A DNA stretch of 15,105 bases from an uncultured Collinsella sp. (GCA_900546775.1 UREM01000042.1:1-15105), one strand, 5' to 3'. Numbered from the stretch's first letter, positions 1 through 8,454 are shown. Translations and numbers: made by a program. The notes: generated from the sequence alone by a model not told the origin.

Positions 1-389
1 CCGACTTTATGATGCTGGGCCGCTACTTCGCCCGCTTTGACGAGAGCCCGACCGAGCGCGTCAACGTCAACGGTCAGTACATGAAGGAGTACTGGGGCGA
101 GGGTTCTGCGCGTGCCCGCAACTGGCAGCGCTACGACCTGGGCGGCGCCGCGAAGCTCAGCTTCGTCGAGGGCGTCGATTCCTACGTTCCCTACGCCGGC
201 TCCCTCAAGGACGGCGTTGGCGGCACGCTCTACAAGGTCAAGTCCACGATGTGCAACTGCGGCGCCCTCTCGATCCCCGAGCTCCAGGAAAAGGCACGTC
301 TGACCTTGGTCTCCTCGACCTCGATCGTCGAAGGCGGAGCCCACGACGTCGTAGTCAAGGACTCCCAACAGAGCGTAACGTATCGATAA
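1..389 (+). CDS. guaB: IMP dehydrogenase, C-terminal fragment (5' end outside window)
   Basis: This is the last ~128 codons of an open frame entering from the left edge (first full codon at 3-5) and stopping with TAA at 387-389. The enzyme oxidises IMP to XMP with NAD+, the first committed step of GMP synthesis in the cytosol. Visible family features, counted from the Met at position 9, are the post-loop segment ARFDESPTE, the flap segment [15 protein letters not shown] with the Arg-Tyr pair (residues 41-42) expected to activate water, the segment [13 protein letters not shown], and the terminal AHDVVV that binds K+ and closes the barrel in this family. The catalytic-Cys loop lies upstream and cannot be checked. 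The MCNCGA segment differs from the MGYxGA usual in textbook IMPDHs and fits the divergent clostridial/coriobacterial type. GMP reductase is the main alternative, but the flap Arg-Tyr favours IMPDH. Confidence 0.9.
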   Translation, partial: DFMMLGRYFARFDESPTERVNVNGQYMKEYWGEGSARARNWQRYDLGGAAKLSFVEGVDSYVPYAGSLKDGVGGTLYKVKSTMCNCGALSIPELQEKARLTLVSSTSIVEGGAHDVVVKDSQQSVTYR

Positions 390-408
390 GATAAGACCTG
401 CACATAAA

Positions 409-423
409 GGTTGAGCCTCAACC
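409..423 (+). other. Small hairpin after guaB
   Basis: GGTTGA and TCAACC form a 6-bp inverted repeat around a GCC loop, 20 nt after the guaB stop. It is short and has no T-tract. It may stabilise the guaB 3' end or be chance. Confidence 0.3.
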
Positions 424-437
424 ACGTTATTTAGATA

Positions 438-480
438 AAGCGAGATGCCTGCAAGTCGCAGGCATCTCGCTTGTCGTATT
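438..480 (+). terminator. Rho-independent-like terminator after guaB
   Basis: A perfect 15-bp stem (438-452 with 458-472, left arm AAGCGAGATGCCTGC) closes a 5-nt loop AAGTC, 48 nt after the guaB stop. The downstream tract GTCGTATTTG is only moderately T-rich, so termination may be incomplete. The next promoter begins directly behind it, which supports a transcription-unit boundary here. Confidence 0.75.
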
Positions 481-489
481 TGCTATTAT
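481..489 (+). promoter_or_regulatory. Probable leuS promoter (extended -10)
   Basis: TGCTATTAT matches an extended -10 element (TGn followed by TATTAT at 484-489). No convincing -35 hexamer sits 16-18 nt upstream, where the guaB terminator stem lies, so the promoter would depend on the TG motif. The predicted start is near 496, giving a leader of about 150 nt before leuS. Confidence 0.5.
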
Positions 490-502
490 CAGTCGAGTCA
501 AC

Positions 503-633
503 CTTAGGGTCGGGCGGCTTAGCTTTGTTCGCTACAAGTTCCGCACGCAAAGAAGAGCACTAAATGTGCTCTTCGTCTTGCGCAGGACTGTTCGCAGTAG
601 CGAATAAAGCTAAGCCGACCGACCCCAGCTAAG
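503..633 (+). promoter_or_regulatory. Very long imperfect hairpin in the leuS 5' leader
   Basis: Positions 507-535 pair with 597-625 (29 positions, with one G-A mismatch at 514/618 and one G-U at 527/605). With a 4-nt bulge the pairing continues as 503-506 with 630-633. Inside are further stems: 537-541 with 585-589, 546-550 with 578-582, and a perfect 9-bp hairpin, GAAGAGCAC (552-560) with GTGCTCTTC (566-574), around the loop TAAAT. The whole element sits between the predicted start of transcription and the leuS Shine-Dalgarno AAAGGAG (637-643), which stays outside the fold. It lacks the T-box consensus (GGTGG-type bulge) and a T-tract after the stem, so it is neither an evident T-box nor an attenuator. 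It could be a regulatory or stabilising leader, or an inserted palindromic element. Confidence 0.65.
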
Positions 634-648
634 ATTAAAGGAGCTGAT

Positions 649-3225
649 ATGTGCGATTGCACAGATCATAAGGACGAGATCCCTGTCTACGACGCGCAGG
701 CCATTGAGTCCAGGTGGATGAAGGTGTGGGACGACGAGAACCTCTTTGCCGTCGACACCGACGCCACCAAGCCCAAGAAGTATGTGCTCGAGATGTTCCC
801 GTATCCGTCGGGCGACCTACACATGGGCCACGCGCGCAACTACACCATCGGCGATGCCATGGCCCGTCAGGCCCGCATGCGCGGCTTTGACGTGCTGCAC
901 CCCATCGGCTTTGACGCCTTTGGCCTGCCCGCTGAGAACGCCGCCATCAAGCACAACACGCAGGCTGCCGCCTGGACGTATAAGAACATGGACCAGGCGC
1001 TCGCCACGATGAGGCGCATGGGCTTCTCCTACGATCTGGATCGTACCGTTAAGACCTGTAGCCCCGACTACTATCGCTGGGGTCAGTGGATCTTTGAAAA
1101 GATGTGGGAAAAGGGTCTGGTCTACCGCAAGAAGAACCCGGTCAACTGGTGCCCCACCTGCAAGACCGTTTTGGCCAACGAGCAGGTAACCGAGGGCAAG
1201 TGCTGGCGTTGCGGCACCGAGCCCGAGAAGCGTGACCTCGAGCAGTGGTACTACAAGATCACCGACTACTCCCAGGAGCTGCTCGATGACCTGGAGAAGC
1301 TCCCCGGCTGGCCCGAGCGCGTCAAGCAGATGCAGGCCAACTGGATCGGCCGCTCCGAGGGCGCCGAGGTCGACTTTACCCTGTGCGACACCGATGGCGA
1401 GCCCATCGAGGGCGACGAGGGTAAGATCACCGTCTTCACCACGCGCGCCGACACGCTCTTTGGCGTTTCCTTCTTTGTCCTGTCTCCCGAGTACGTGCGC
1501 CTGCACGAGCTCGTCGAGGGCACTCAGTACGAGGAGGCCGTCACCAAGATCGTCGAGGACTCCAAGCATATCTCTGCCGTCGAGCGCGCCCAGGGCACCC
1601 TCGAGAAGCACGGCGCCTTTACGGGCCGCTACGTGGTAAACCCCGTCAACGGCGAGAAGATCCCCGTGTGGGTTGCTGACTATGTCGTTGCCGACTACGG
1701 CACCGGTGCCGTCATGGCCGTTCCCTGCGGCGACCAGCGCGACTTTGAGTTCGCCCGCAAGTACGACCTGCCTATCGTGCCGATCATCCTGGACGATGAG
1801 GATCGCGCTGCCGTCGAGGCTAGCGGCGAGACCATCGACACCTTCCATGCCGAGAACGTCGACTGGGATTGCGCCCACGCTGCCGAGGGCACGCTCGTCC
1901 AGTCGGGCAAGTACACCGGCATGCGCGGCGGCAAGCACTCTGAGGGCGAGGCTGCCATCGTGGCCGACCTCGAGGCCATGGGCTGCGGCCGTCGCAAGGT
2001 CGAGTTCCGCCTGCGCGACTGGCTCATCAGCCGTCAGCGTTACTGGGGCAACCCCATCCCGGCCATCCACTGCGAGCACTGCGGCATCGTGCCCGTGCCC
2101 GAGGACCAGCTGCCGGTGACGCTGCCCGAGAACCTGGACCTGGGTGCCGGCGAGACCCTCGCCGAGTGCAAGGAGTTCTACGAGACCACCTGCCCGGTCT
2201 GTGGTCGCCCGGCCAAGCGCGAGACCGATACCATGGACACCTTCACCTGCTCCAGCTGGTATTACCTGCGCTATACCGACCCGCACAACACCGAGCTGCC
2301 CTTCTCCCGTGAGGCCGCCGATCGTTGGATGCCCGTCGATAACTACATCGGCGGCATCGAGCACGCCATTTTGCACCTGCTCTACAGTCGCTTCTTTACC
2401 AAGGCGCTGCGCGACCTGGGCCTGCTGAGCGTTGACGAGCCCTTTACCAACCTGCTGTGCCAGGGCATGGTCAAGGACGAGAACGGCGACACCATGTCCA
2501 AGTCCAAGGGCAACGTCGTGCCCCCGAGTTCAGTCATTGAGCCCTACGGTGCCGACACCATGCGTCTGGCGATCCTGTTTATCGCCCCGCCCGAGAAGGA
2601 CTTCGACTGGGATCCCAAGGCCGTCGAGGGCGCTAACCGCTTCATTAAGCGCGCCTGGCGTATCGTGTGGCAGCTCGTCCAGTCCGGCGACGCCAACGTG
2701 GCCTTTGACAAGTCCGCGCTCGACGAGACAGCGATGAAGCTCTACCGCGAGCGCCATCGCACCATCGCCAAGTGCACCGAGGACTTCGATCGTGGCCAGT
2801 TCAACACCGCCATCTCGGCCGTCATGGAGCTCGTCAACGCGGCGAGCGCCTACCTCAACGCCACCGAGGGTGCCGCCCGCGACAAGGCGCTGTGCTACGG
2901 CGTGGCTAAGGATATCGTGAGCGTCCTTGCCCCCATCTGCCCGTTCTGGGCCGACGAATTGTGGCACGAGGCCCTCGGCTGCGAGGGCAACGCCTACACC
3001 GCCGCCTGGCCCGAGTTCGACCTGGCCGAGTCCATCGAGGATACGGTGCAGATCGTCGTCCAGGTGCTCGGCAAGGTCCGTGGCCGCATCGACGTCGCCC
3101 GCGACGCCTCCAACGAGGAGATGCAGGCTGCCGCCGAGGCCGCCGTCGCCAAGTGGCTCGAGGGCAAGACGATCGTCAAGGCCATCTGCGTGCCCGGCAA
3201 GCTGGTCAACCTGGTGGTCAAATAG
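649..3225 (+). CDS. leuS: Leucyl-tRNA synthetase
   Basis: This 858-residue class I synthetase charges tRNA-Leu with leucine in the cytosol; the length is normal for bacterial LeuRS. The Rossmann domain carries the HIGH-type motif HMGH (residues 58-61) and the KMSKS-type motif TMSKS (615-619). Zinc-like pairs are C168/C171 with C185/C188 and C475/C478 with C515/C518. The CP1 editing domain is present, with TTRADT (264-269) and GTGAVMAVP (351-359) followed by CGDQRD; Asp362 is kept, but the His usually before it is Gly. An anticodon-binding helical domain and the small C-terminal domain (ending GKLVNLVVK) follow. The start is fixed by AAAGGAG 5 nt before ATG. The gene is monocistronic, bounded by its own promoter/leader and a strong terminator. 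Codons are strongly C-ending, consistent with high expression. Confidence 0.98.
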   Translation: MCDCTDHKDEIPVYDAQAIESRWMKVWDDENLFAVDTDATKPKKYVLEMFPYPSGDLHMGHARNYTIGDAMARQARMRGFDVLHPIGFDAFGLPAENAAIKHNTQAAAWTYKNMDQALATMRRMGFSYDLDRTVKTCSPDYYRWGQWIFEKMWEKGLVYRKKNPVNWCPTCKTVLANEQVTEGKCWRCGTEPEKRDLEQWYYKITDYSQELLDDLEKLPGWPERVKQMQANWIGRSEGAEVDFTLCDTDGEPIEGDEGKITVFTTRADTLFGVSFFVLSPEYVRLHELVEGTQYEEAVTKIVEDSKHISAVERAQGTLEKHGAFTGRYVVNPVNGEKIPVWVADYVVADYGTGAVMAVPCGDQRDFEFARKYDLPIVPIILDDEDRAAVEASGETIDTFHAENVDWDCAHAAEGTLVQSGKYTGMRGGKHSEGEAAIVADLEAMGCGRRKVEFRLRDWLISRQRYWGNPIPAIHCEHCGIVPVPEDQLPVTLPENLDLGAGETLAECKEFYETTCPVCGRPAKRETDTMDTFTCSSWYYLRYTDPHNTELPFSREAADRWMPVDNYIGGIEHAILHLLYSRFFTKALRDLGLLSVDEPFTNLLCQGMVKDENGDTMSKSKGNVVPPSSVIEPYGADTMRLAILFIAPPEKDFDWDPKAVEGANRFIKRAWRIVWQLVQSGDANVAFDKSALDETAMKLYRERHRTIAKCTEDFDRGQFNTAISAVMELVNAASAYLNATEGAARDKALCYGVAKDIVSVLAPICPFWADELWHEALGCEGNAYTAAWPEFDLAESIEDTVQIVVQVLGKVRGRIDVARDASNEEMQAAAEAAVAKWLEGKTIVKAICVPGKLVNLVVK

Positions 3226-3252
3226 GCTCTGCGTGTAAAGCTGACATGCAAT

Positions 3253-3295
3253 AAACGAGGGACGGTCCGGTTGGGTCGTCCCTCGTTTTGTTTTG
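3253..3295 (+). terminator. Rho-independent terminator after leuS
   Basis: A perfect 12-bp stem, AAACGAGGGACG (3253-3264) with CGTCCCTCGTTT (3277-3288), closes a 12-nt loop and is followed by the T-rich tract TTTTGTTTTG. It lies 27 nt after the leuS stop. This is the best terminator in the window. Confidence 0.92.
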
Positions 3296-3376
3296 CCTGC
3301 CCAAAGCGCCCGCGGTCAATTGTTCTATTCTTGTGGAGAACCTGTGCGCACGCTGACCTGCAGATTCGTACTGTGC

Positions 3377-3405
3377 TTGCGCGTTTCCGCAGCTATTGGT
3401 ATAGT
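3377..3405 (+). promoter_or_regulatory. Promoter of the rimP-nusA-infB operon
   Basis: A -35 TTGCGC (3377-3382), a 17-nt spacer and a -10 TATAGT (3400-3405) preceded by TGG form an extended -10 sigma70 promoter. The predicted start is near 3412, about 70 nt before rimP. The stretch 3296-3376 between the leuS terminator and this promoter shows no gene or other clear signal. Confidence 0.75.
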
Positions 3406-3429
3406 TTGCTTGCAAATGAAGTTGTATTG

Positions 3430-3462
3430 AAAGAAGTGGGGTTTCGGCCCCGCTTCTTTTTT
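3430..3462 (+). terminator. Leader terminator (probable attenuator) before rimP
   Basis: A 12-bp stem, AAAGAAGTGGGG (3430-3441) with CCCCGCTTCTTT (3448-3459) and one G-U pair, closes the loop TTTCGG and runs into six Ts (3457-3462). It has full intrinsic-terminator form, yet lies only ~18 nt after the predicted transcription start and 20 nt before the rimP ATG. It would therefore stop most transcripts of the operon unless relieved. Because nusA is the second gene and NusA acts on RNA hairpins and termination, feedback control by NusA is a reasonable inference. I see no clear competing antiterminator stem. Confidence 0.7.
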
Positions 3463-3470
3463 GTATGGAT

Positions 3471-3485
3471 GGAGGTGCCGCAATG
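3471..3485 (+). promoter_or_regulatory. Shine-Dalgarno deciding the rimP start
   Basis: GGAGG (3471-3475) stands 7 nt before the ATG at 3483. The in-frame ATG at 3465 lies right after the terminator T-tract with no Shine-Dalgarno, so 3483 is preferred. Confidence 0.8.
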
Positions 3486-3977
3486 GTCAAGACCAAGACC
3501 GAGCAGGCGATCATCGACGCGCTCGAGGCCGTCGCTCCCCAGCACGATGTCGACATCGTCGACGTCGAGCTCGTGGGCGCCACCAAGGCCCCCTGCGTGC
3601 GCGTGCGTATCGAGGGTGCTGAGGGTCAGAGCCTGTCGCTCAACGACGTCACGGCCAACACCAAATGGGTCGGCGATGTAATCGAGGAGCTCGACCCCAT
3701 CTCTTCGAGCTATACGCTCGAGGTGTCGAGCCCGGGCATGGCGCGCCCGCTGCGCCGTCCGCGCGACTTTGCCCGCTTTGTGGGCGAGAATTGTGAGCTC
3801 ACCTCCACCGCCACCGAGGGCCGTCGCAAGTACGCCGGCAAGATTGCCGCTGCGACCGAGACCGACGTGACCCTCGAGCTCGAGGACGGCGAGTCCGTCA
3901 CCCTCGATTTCTCTGATGTTAAAAAGTGCAAGTTGAAGCCCACCTACGACTTCAAGCCCGCGAAGGAAGGAAAGTAA
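3483..3977 (+). CDS. rimP: Ribosome maturation factor RimP
   Basis: This 164-residue protein (usual family size 150-170) is a cytosolic factor for 30S subunit assembly. The N-terminal alpha/beta domain carries the pattern VDIVDVELV...CVRVRIEG (residues 23-44). The family signature LEVSSPGMARPL is at 79-90, at the join to the C-terminal Sm-like beta domain (LEL...VTLDFSDVKKCKL, 131-151). It is the first gene of the long operon and precedes nusA by 1 nt, the conserved bacterial rimP-nusA order. The stop region GAAGGAAGG doubles as the nusA ribosome-binding site. Identity is secure from the signature and the context. Confidence 0.95.
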   Translation: MVKTKTEQAIIDALEAVAPQHDVDIVDVELVGATKAPCVRVRIEGAEGQSLSLNDVTANTKWVGDVIEELDPISSSYTLEVSSPGMARPLRRPRDFARFVGENCELTSTATEGRRKYAGKIAAATETDVTLELEDGESVTLDFSDVKKCKLKPTYDFKPAKEGK

Positions 3978-3978
3978 G

Positions 3979-5226
3979 ATGGCAGCATCCGACATGATGT
4001 CCGCCCTGATGGAGCTTTGCCAGGAGAAGCACATCGACCAGCTCTACCTGATCGACCGCCTGGAGCAGTCGCTCGCCAAGAGCTATGCCGAGATCCTGCA
4101 TCTTGAGTGGGGCGCCAAGGTGACCATCGACCGCACCACCGGCAAGATCTACGTCTACCGCCTGGAGCCGATCGACGATTCCATGGACGAGGAGGGCAAC
4201 TTCACCGAGTTCGAGGAGATCGACGTCACCCCCAAGAACACGAGCCGCATCGCTGCCCAGCACGCCAAGGCCGAGATCAACGCCATCGTGCGCAACTCCG
4301 CCCGCGAGCAGATCTACGAGGAGTTCTCCGGCCGCATCGGTGACCTCATCAGCGGTACCGTGCTGCAATCCACGCCCGACTTCACGATCGTCAAGATTCG
4401 CGAGGGCGTCGAGGCCGAGCTTCCGCACTTCGATCAGCGCCGTTACGAGAACGAGCGCAACGAGCGTCCGATGGGCGAGCGCTACCTGCACAACCAGCAC
4501 ATCAGGGCCGTGATCATCGACGTTCGCGACCCCAACTCCAACCTGCAGCCGGTTCGTGGCGAGCACAGCCGTCCGCCGATTGTCATCTCCCGTACCCACC
4601 CCGAGCTCATGCGTCGTCTGTTTGAGCAGGAGGTGCCCGAGATCTATGAGGGCACCGTCCAGATCAAGTCGATCGCCCGCGAGCCCGGCCAGCGTTCCAA
4701 GGTCGCCGTCCACTCCCTCGACGACCGTCTGGATCCCGTGGGCGCCTGCGTCGGCCCCAAGGGCAGCCGTGTTCGCGCTGTCGTGGGCGAGCTCCGTGGC
4801 GAGCGCGTCGACGTCATCCTGTGGGATGCCGATCCTGCCGTCTACGTCGCCAACGCCCTGTCGCCCGCTAAGGTCACCCGCGTCCTCATCGACGAGGAGA
4901 AGGCCTACGCCGGCGTCATCGTGCCCGACGACCAGCTGTCCCTCGCCATCGGCAAGGAGGGCCAGAACGCCCGCCTCGCCGCGCGCCTGACCGGCTGGCA
5001 CATTGACATCAAGTCCGAGACGCTTGCCGCCGACATCCTCAAGAACGTTCCCGTTCACGAGGAGCCCGCCGCCGACCTGATCGGTGACGAGGAGGACGAG
5101 GACGTCCGCCGCTGCGAGTACGTGTCCGAGGACGGCATCCAGTGCCGCAACCAGGCCCGTCCCGGCTCCCGTTTCTGCGGTGTCCACGACACCGACGCCT
5201 TCGATGATGCGGAGGACCTGATCTAG
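3979..5226 (+). CDS. nusA: Transcription termination/antitermination protein NusA with Cys/His-rich C-terminal tail
   Basis: A 415-residue NusA, which binds RNA polymerase and nascent RNA and controls pausing, termination and antitermination. Domains in order: RNAP-binding N-terminal domain (~1-115), S1 domain (~119-190), KH1 with VGPKGSR (258-264), and KH2 with GKEGQN (325-330). The two acidic-repeat domains of E. coli NusA are absent, as is usual in Gram-positives. After KH2 comes an acidic linker (residues 370-375) and a short motif with C379, C389, C400 and H403 ending FCGVHD. Its spacing resembles small CCCH zinc modules seen at the ends of unrelated bacterial proteins, and zinc binding is inferred. 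It follows rimP by 1 nt. ylxR and ylxQ, which often follow nusA, are missing. Confidence 0.96.
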   Translation: MAASDMMSALMELCQEKHIDQLYLIDRLEQSLAKSYAEILHLEWGAKVTIDRTTGKIYVYRLEPIDDSMDEEGNFTEFEEIDVTPKNTSRIAAQHAKAEINAIVRNSAREQIYEEFSGRIGDLISGTVLQSTPDFTIVKIREGVEAELPHFDQRRYENERNERPMGERYLHNQHIRAVIIDVRDPNSNLQPVRGEHSRPPIVISRTHPELMRRLFEQEVPEIYEGTVQIKSIAREPGQRSKVAVHSLDDRLDPVGACVGPKGSRVRAVVGELRGERVDVILWDADPAVYVANALSPAKVTRVLIDEEKAYAGVIVPDDQLSLAIGKEGQNARLAARLTGWHIDIKSETLAADILKNVPVHEEPAADLIGDEEDEDVRRCEYVSEDGIQCRNQARPGSRFCGVHDTDAFDDAEDLI

Positions 5227-5234
5227 CGCGCGGT

Positions 5235-5257
5235 CGCGCCGGGTGGGTCCCGGCGCG
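5235..5257 (+). other. GC-rich hairpin between nusA and infB
   Basis: A perfect 9-bp stem, CGCGCCGGG with CCCGGCGCG, closes the loop TGGGT 8 nt after the nusA stop. No T-tract follows (TCTCCCACG), so it is not a standard terminator. It may mark an RNA-processing or stability site, or be what remains of a region that once held ylxR/ylxQ. Confidence 0.55.
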
Positions 5258-5281
5258 TCTCCCACGCTCGTTCAGTCTCTA

Positions 5282-5296
5282 GGCACCCAAGGTGCC
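5282..5296 (+). other. Small hairpin before the infB ribosome-binding site
   Basis: GGCACC and GGTGCC pair (6 bp) around CAA. The infB Shine-Dalgarno AGGTGA (5306-5311) lies 9 nt downstream. It could tune infB translation, but it is short. Confidence 0.35.
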
Positions 5297-5317
5297 AGAA
5301 AGGGTAGGTGAAGTCAT

Positions 5318-8032
5318 ATGGCAAAAGTCCGTGTGTCCACCCTGGCCAAAGAGTTCGGCATGACCTCCAAGGAACTGATGGGTCATCTCGCCGATATGAA
5401 GATTCCTGCTAAGTCCGCTTCCTCCACCTTGGAGGACGCCTATGTCGCCATGGTCCGCAAGCAGCTCGCCTCGGTGATCGAGGCCCGCGCTCAGGAAGTC
5501 GAGGCCGCCAAGCAGGCCGAGGAGCAGGCAGCTGCCGCCGAGGAAGCCGCCCGCGCCGCCGAGGCCGAGCGCGAGCGCATCGCCGCCGAGAAGGCACGCG
5601 AGGAGGAGCGCCGCCAGTTTGCCGCAGCCCAGGCTGCCGAGGAGGCTGCCCGCGCCGAGGCCGAGGCCAAGAAGAAGGCCGAGCAGGAGCGCCTTGCTCG
5701 CGAGAAGGAGGAAGCTGCCCGCGAGGCCCAGCGCCGCGCCGTTCCCGCTTCCGACTCCGGTTCGCGCTTCCGTTCGCTGCTCGACCAGATCGCCGCACAG
5801 GAGACCGTGCTCAAGGAGAAGAAGGACGCCGAGGACAAGGCCAAAGCTGAGCGCGCCGCCGAGCGCGGTAACCGTCGTGGCGGCAACAACGACCGCCGCG
5901 GTGGCCGTCGTAACGATCGCAACGCCTCTGACAACAACTCCGAGCGCAACGCCTCCGAGAGCCGTCCGCACAGCCATCGCACCAACGCCAGCAACAACGT
6001 CGCTGCCGGCATGGACTTCCCCAACCCCGATAAGCAGGGCAAGGGCAAGAAGCGCAAGGGCGGTCACAACAACGAAGAGGACCACTATAGCCGCATGGCT
6101 CGCGAGGCCGAGGAGTATAGCCGCGAGAAGGTACTCGAGGAGGCTCGTGCTGCCGTCGAGGAGGCCTCTCGCGAGTCCACCGGTCGCCGCAAGAAGCGCA
6201 AGGAGAAGCGCGAGCGCGAGGCTGCCAAGGCTCAGGAGGAGCGCAAGATAGAGGAGGCGCTGGCCCAGGGCGTGAACCCCGAGGAGCTCGACGCCATCAA
6301 GGTCTCCCAGGGCGTTACCGTCCAGGAGCTCGCCGAGGCGCTCGACGTTCCGGCCAACGACATCATCAAGCGCCTGTTCCTACTGGGTACGCCGCTCACC
6401 ATGACGCAGTCCATGTCCGATGACCTTGTCGAGCTCGTTGCCGACGACCTGGGTCGTCAGATCAAGATCATCACCCCCGAGGAGGAGAACACCTTCTCGT
6501 TCTACGACGATCCCGCCGACCTTAAGCCGCGCGCCCCGGTCGTCACCGTCATGGGCCACGTCGACCACGGCAAGACGAGCCTCCTCGACGCCATCCGTCA
6601 CACCGGCGTCGCTGCCGGCGAGGCGGGCGGCATTACCCAGGCAATCGGCGCTTCGCAGGTTATGATCAACGACCGCAAGATCACCTTCATCGATACCCCG
6701 GGCCATGCCACCTTTACGGCCATGCGTGCCCGTGGTGCCAAGGTGACCGATATCGTCATTCTGATCGTGGCTGCCGACGACGGCGTCATGCCCCAGACCG
6801 TCGAGTCGATCAACCACGCCAAGGCCGCCGGCGTACCCATCGTCGTCGCCGTCAACAAGATCGATAAGCCGGGCGCCAACCCCGACCGCGTGCGCCAGGA
6901 GCTCACCGAGTACGGTGTCATCCCCGAGGAGTGGGGCGGACAGAACATGTTCGTCAACATTTCGGCCAAGCAGAAGATCGGTATCGACGATCTGCTCGAG
7001 ACCGTGCTGCTTCAGGCCGATGTACTCGAGCTCAAGGCCAACCCGGACACCTTTGCCTCCGGCAACGTCCTTGAGGCCAAGCTCGACAAGGGCCGCGGCT
7101 CGGTCGCTACCGTGCTCGTGACCCGCGGTACCCTGCACGTGGGCGATACGCTGGTCGCCGGCCTCACCTACGGCCGCGTCCGCGCCATGCTCGACCCCAA
7201 GGGCCGCACCGTCACCGAGGCCGGTCCCTCCGACGCCGTCGAGATCCTGGGCCTGCAGTCCGTGCCCAACGCCGGTGACGAGTTCCGCGTGTTCGAGGAC
7301 GAGCGCGAGGCTCGCGCCCTTGCCGACGAGCGTTCGCTCAAGGCCCGTATCGAGGAGCAGAGCCGCGTCAAGCACGTCACGCTCGAGAACCTCTTCGAGA
7401 CCATTGCAGACGCCGAGGTCAAGGAGCTCAACCTGATCATCAAGGCCGACGTCCAGGGTTCCATCGAGGCCCTTCAGGATTCGCTCGACAAGATGGATCA
7501 GTCCGAGGTTCGTATCAACACGATCCACTCCGCCGTTGGTGCCATCAACGAGACCGACGTCGTCCTGGCCGACGCCTCCAACGCCATCATCATCGGCTTT
7601 GGTGTCCGTCCCGACGGTAAGGCCCGCTCCGCTGCCGAGCGCGAGGGCGTCGAGATCCGTTGCTACGACGTCATCTACAAGTGCCTCGAGGAACTCGACG
7701 CTGCCCGTATCGGCATGCTTAAGCCCACCGAGGTCGAGGTCTCCACGGGTACCGCGACCGTCCTGGACACCTTCAAGGTGCCCAAAGTCGGTATCGCCGC
7801 CGGTGTCCGTGTCGAAGAGGGCGAGATCGCCGCGACCGATTCCGTGCGTCTGGTGCGCGACGGCATCGTGGTCTTCAACGGCAAGATCGCCTCGATGCGC
7901 CACTACAAGGACGAGGCCAAGAGCCTCAAGAGCGGTTCCGAGGGCGGCATTGGCCTGGAGAACTTCCAGGACATCAAGCCCGGCGACCAGATCGAGGGTT
8001 ACCGCATCGACCAGGTTGCCCGTACCGAGTAG
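5318..8032 (+). CDS. infB: Translation initiation factor IF-2
   Basis: A 904-residue GTPase that brings fMet-tRNA to the 30S subunit and promotes subunit joining. The first IF2-N domain (~1-50, [19 protein letters not shown]) is followed by a long Ala/Glu/Arg coiled coil (~50-140) and an Arg/Asn/Gly-rich low-complexity stretch (~180-232). A second IF2-N domain starts near 335 ([19 protein letters not shown]). The G domain has G1 GHVDHGKT (413-420), G3 DTPGH (459-463), G4 NKID (513-516) and G5-like SAK (549-551). Domains II, III and IV follow to the end. Length is typical of actinobacterial IF-2, whose N-terminal region is large. The start is set by AGGTGA 6 nt before ATG. It lies 91 nt after nusA and 11 nt before rbfA. 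Codons are strongly C-ending, consistent with high expression. Confidence 0.98.
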   Translation: MAKVRVSTLAKEFGMTSKELMGHLADMKIPAKSASSTLEDAYVAMVRKQLASVIEARAQEVEAAKQAEEQAAAAEEAARAAEAERERIAAEKAREEERRQFAAAQAAEEAARAEAEAKKKAEQERLAREKEEAAREAQRRAVPASDSGSRFRSLLDQIAAQETVLKEKKDAEDKAKAERAAERGNRRGGNNDRRGGRRNDRNASDNNSERNASESRPHSHRTNASNNVAAGMDFPNPDKQGKGKKRKGGHNNEEDHYSRMAREAEEYSREKVLEEARAAVEEASRESTGRRKKRKEKREREAAKAQEERKIEEALAQGVNPEELDAIKVSQGVTVQELAEALDVPANDIIKRLFLLGTPLTMTQSMSDDLVELVADDLGRQIKIITPEEENTFSFYDDPADLKPRAPVVTVMGHVDHGKTSLLDAIRHTGVAAGEAGGITQAIGASQVMINDRKITFIDTPGHATFTAMRARGAKVTDIVILIVAADDGVMPQTVESINHAKAAGVPIVVAVNKIDKPGANPDRVRQELTEYGVIPEEWGGQNMFVNISAKQKIGIDDLLETVLLQADVLELKANPDTFASGNVLEAKLDKGRGSVATVLVTRGTLHVGDTLVAGLTYGRVRAMLDPKGRTVTEAGPSDAVEILGLQSVPNAGDEFRVFEDEREARALADERSLKARIEEQSRVKHVTLENLFETIADAEVKELNLIIKADVQGSIEALQDSLDKMDQSEVRINTIHSAVGAINETDVVLADASNAIIIGFGVRPDGKARSAAEREGVEIRCYDVIYKCLEELDAARIGMLKPTEVEVSTGTATVLDTFKVPKVGIAAGVRVEEGEIAATDSVRLVRDGIVVFNGKIASMRHYKDEAKSLKSGSEGGIGLENFQDIKPGDQIEGYRIDQVARTE

Positions 8033-8043
8033 GGGGTGGCGCT

Positions 8044-8454
8044 ATGAAGCAAACGCAGGCAACCCGTCGTCTGGGCGAGCAGCTTCGCGAGAAGCTCGGT
8101 TATATCCTGCTCTTTGAGGTTTCCGATCCGCGTCTTGACCTGGTTACTTTGACCGCGGTCGAGGTCGCGGTGGACCGTTCGTTCGCGCGTGTGTTCGTGT
8201 CGTGCGATGCGAGCCGCTACGACGAGGTCATGGAGGCGCTCGCAAGCGCTAAGGGCCGTATTCGCAGCCTGTTGGCTCGCTCGCTCGATTGGCGTGTCAC
8301 GCCCGAGCTCGATTTTCGCATCGATCGTTCGACCGATGAGGCCGAGCGCATCACGCGTGCGCTGGAAAACGTTCCCGCCACGCTTGCGATCGAAAAGGAC
8401 GAGGACGGCTATCCGATAGCGGATGCCGCCCAGGAGGCAGCTTTAGATGACTAA
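8044..8454 (+). CDS. rbfA: Ribosome-binding factor A
   Basis: A 136-residue single KH-fold protein for late 16S rRNA/30S maturation and cold adaptation in the family. Characteristic parts are an N-terminal RxxxQLREKLGYILL helix, SDPR (27-30), strands VTLTAVEVAVD and ARVFVSCD, the kinked-helix AKG (69-71) and PELDFRID (87-94). The acidic C-terminal tail is of usual length. A GGGGTGG Shine-Dalgarno occupies the 11-nt gap after infB. Its last 8 nt overlap the next gene (ATGACTAA), so the two are probably translationally coupled. Placement right after infB is the conserved order. Confidence 0.95.
   Translation: MKQTQATRRLGEQLREKLGYILLFEVSDPRLDLVTLTAVEVAVDRSFARVFVSCDASRYDEVMEALASAKGRIRSLLARSLDWRVTPELDFRIDRSTDEAERITRALENVPATLAIEKDEDGYPIADAAQEAALDD

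Noticed and set aside
564..632. 22-codon frame in the leuS leader as a leucine attenuator peptide
   Set aside because: It contains only one Leu codon and no run of Leu codons. Its apparent frame is a by-product of the hairpin arms.
503..633. T-box riboswitch controlling leuS
   Set aside because: No T-box bulge consensus, no specifier-loop layout and no terminator T-tract were found in the leader.
3465..3482. Upstream ATG as the start of rimP
   Set aside because: It lies directly after the leader terminator T-tract without a Shine-Dalgarno; the ATG at 3483 has GGAGG at proper spacing.
3271..3681. 136-codon + frame spanning the leuS-rimP gap
   Set aside because: It runs through a terminator, a promoter and a second terminator and then out of frame into rimP; the product has no recognisable features.
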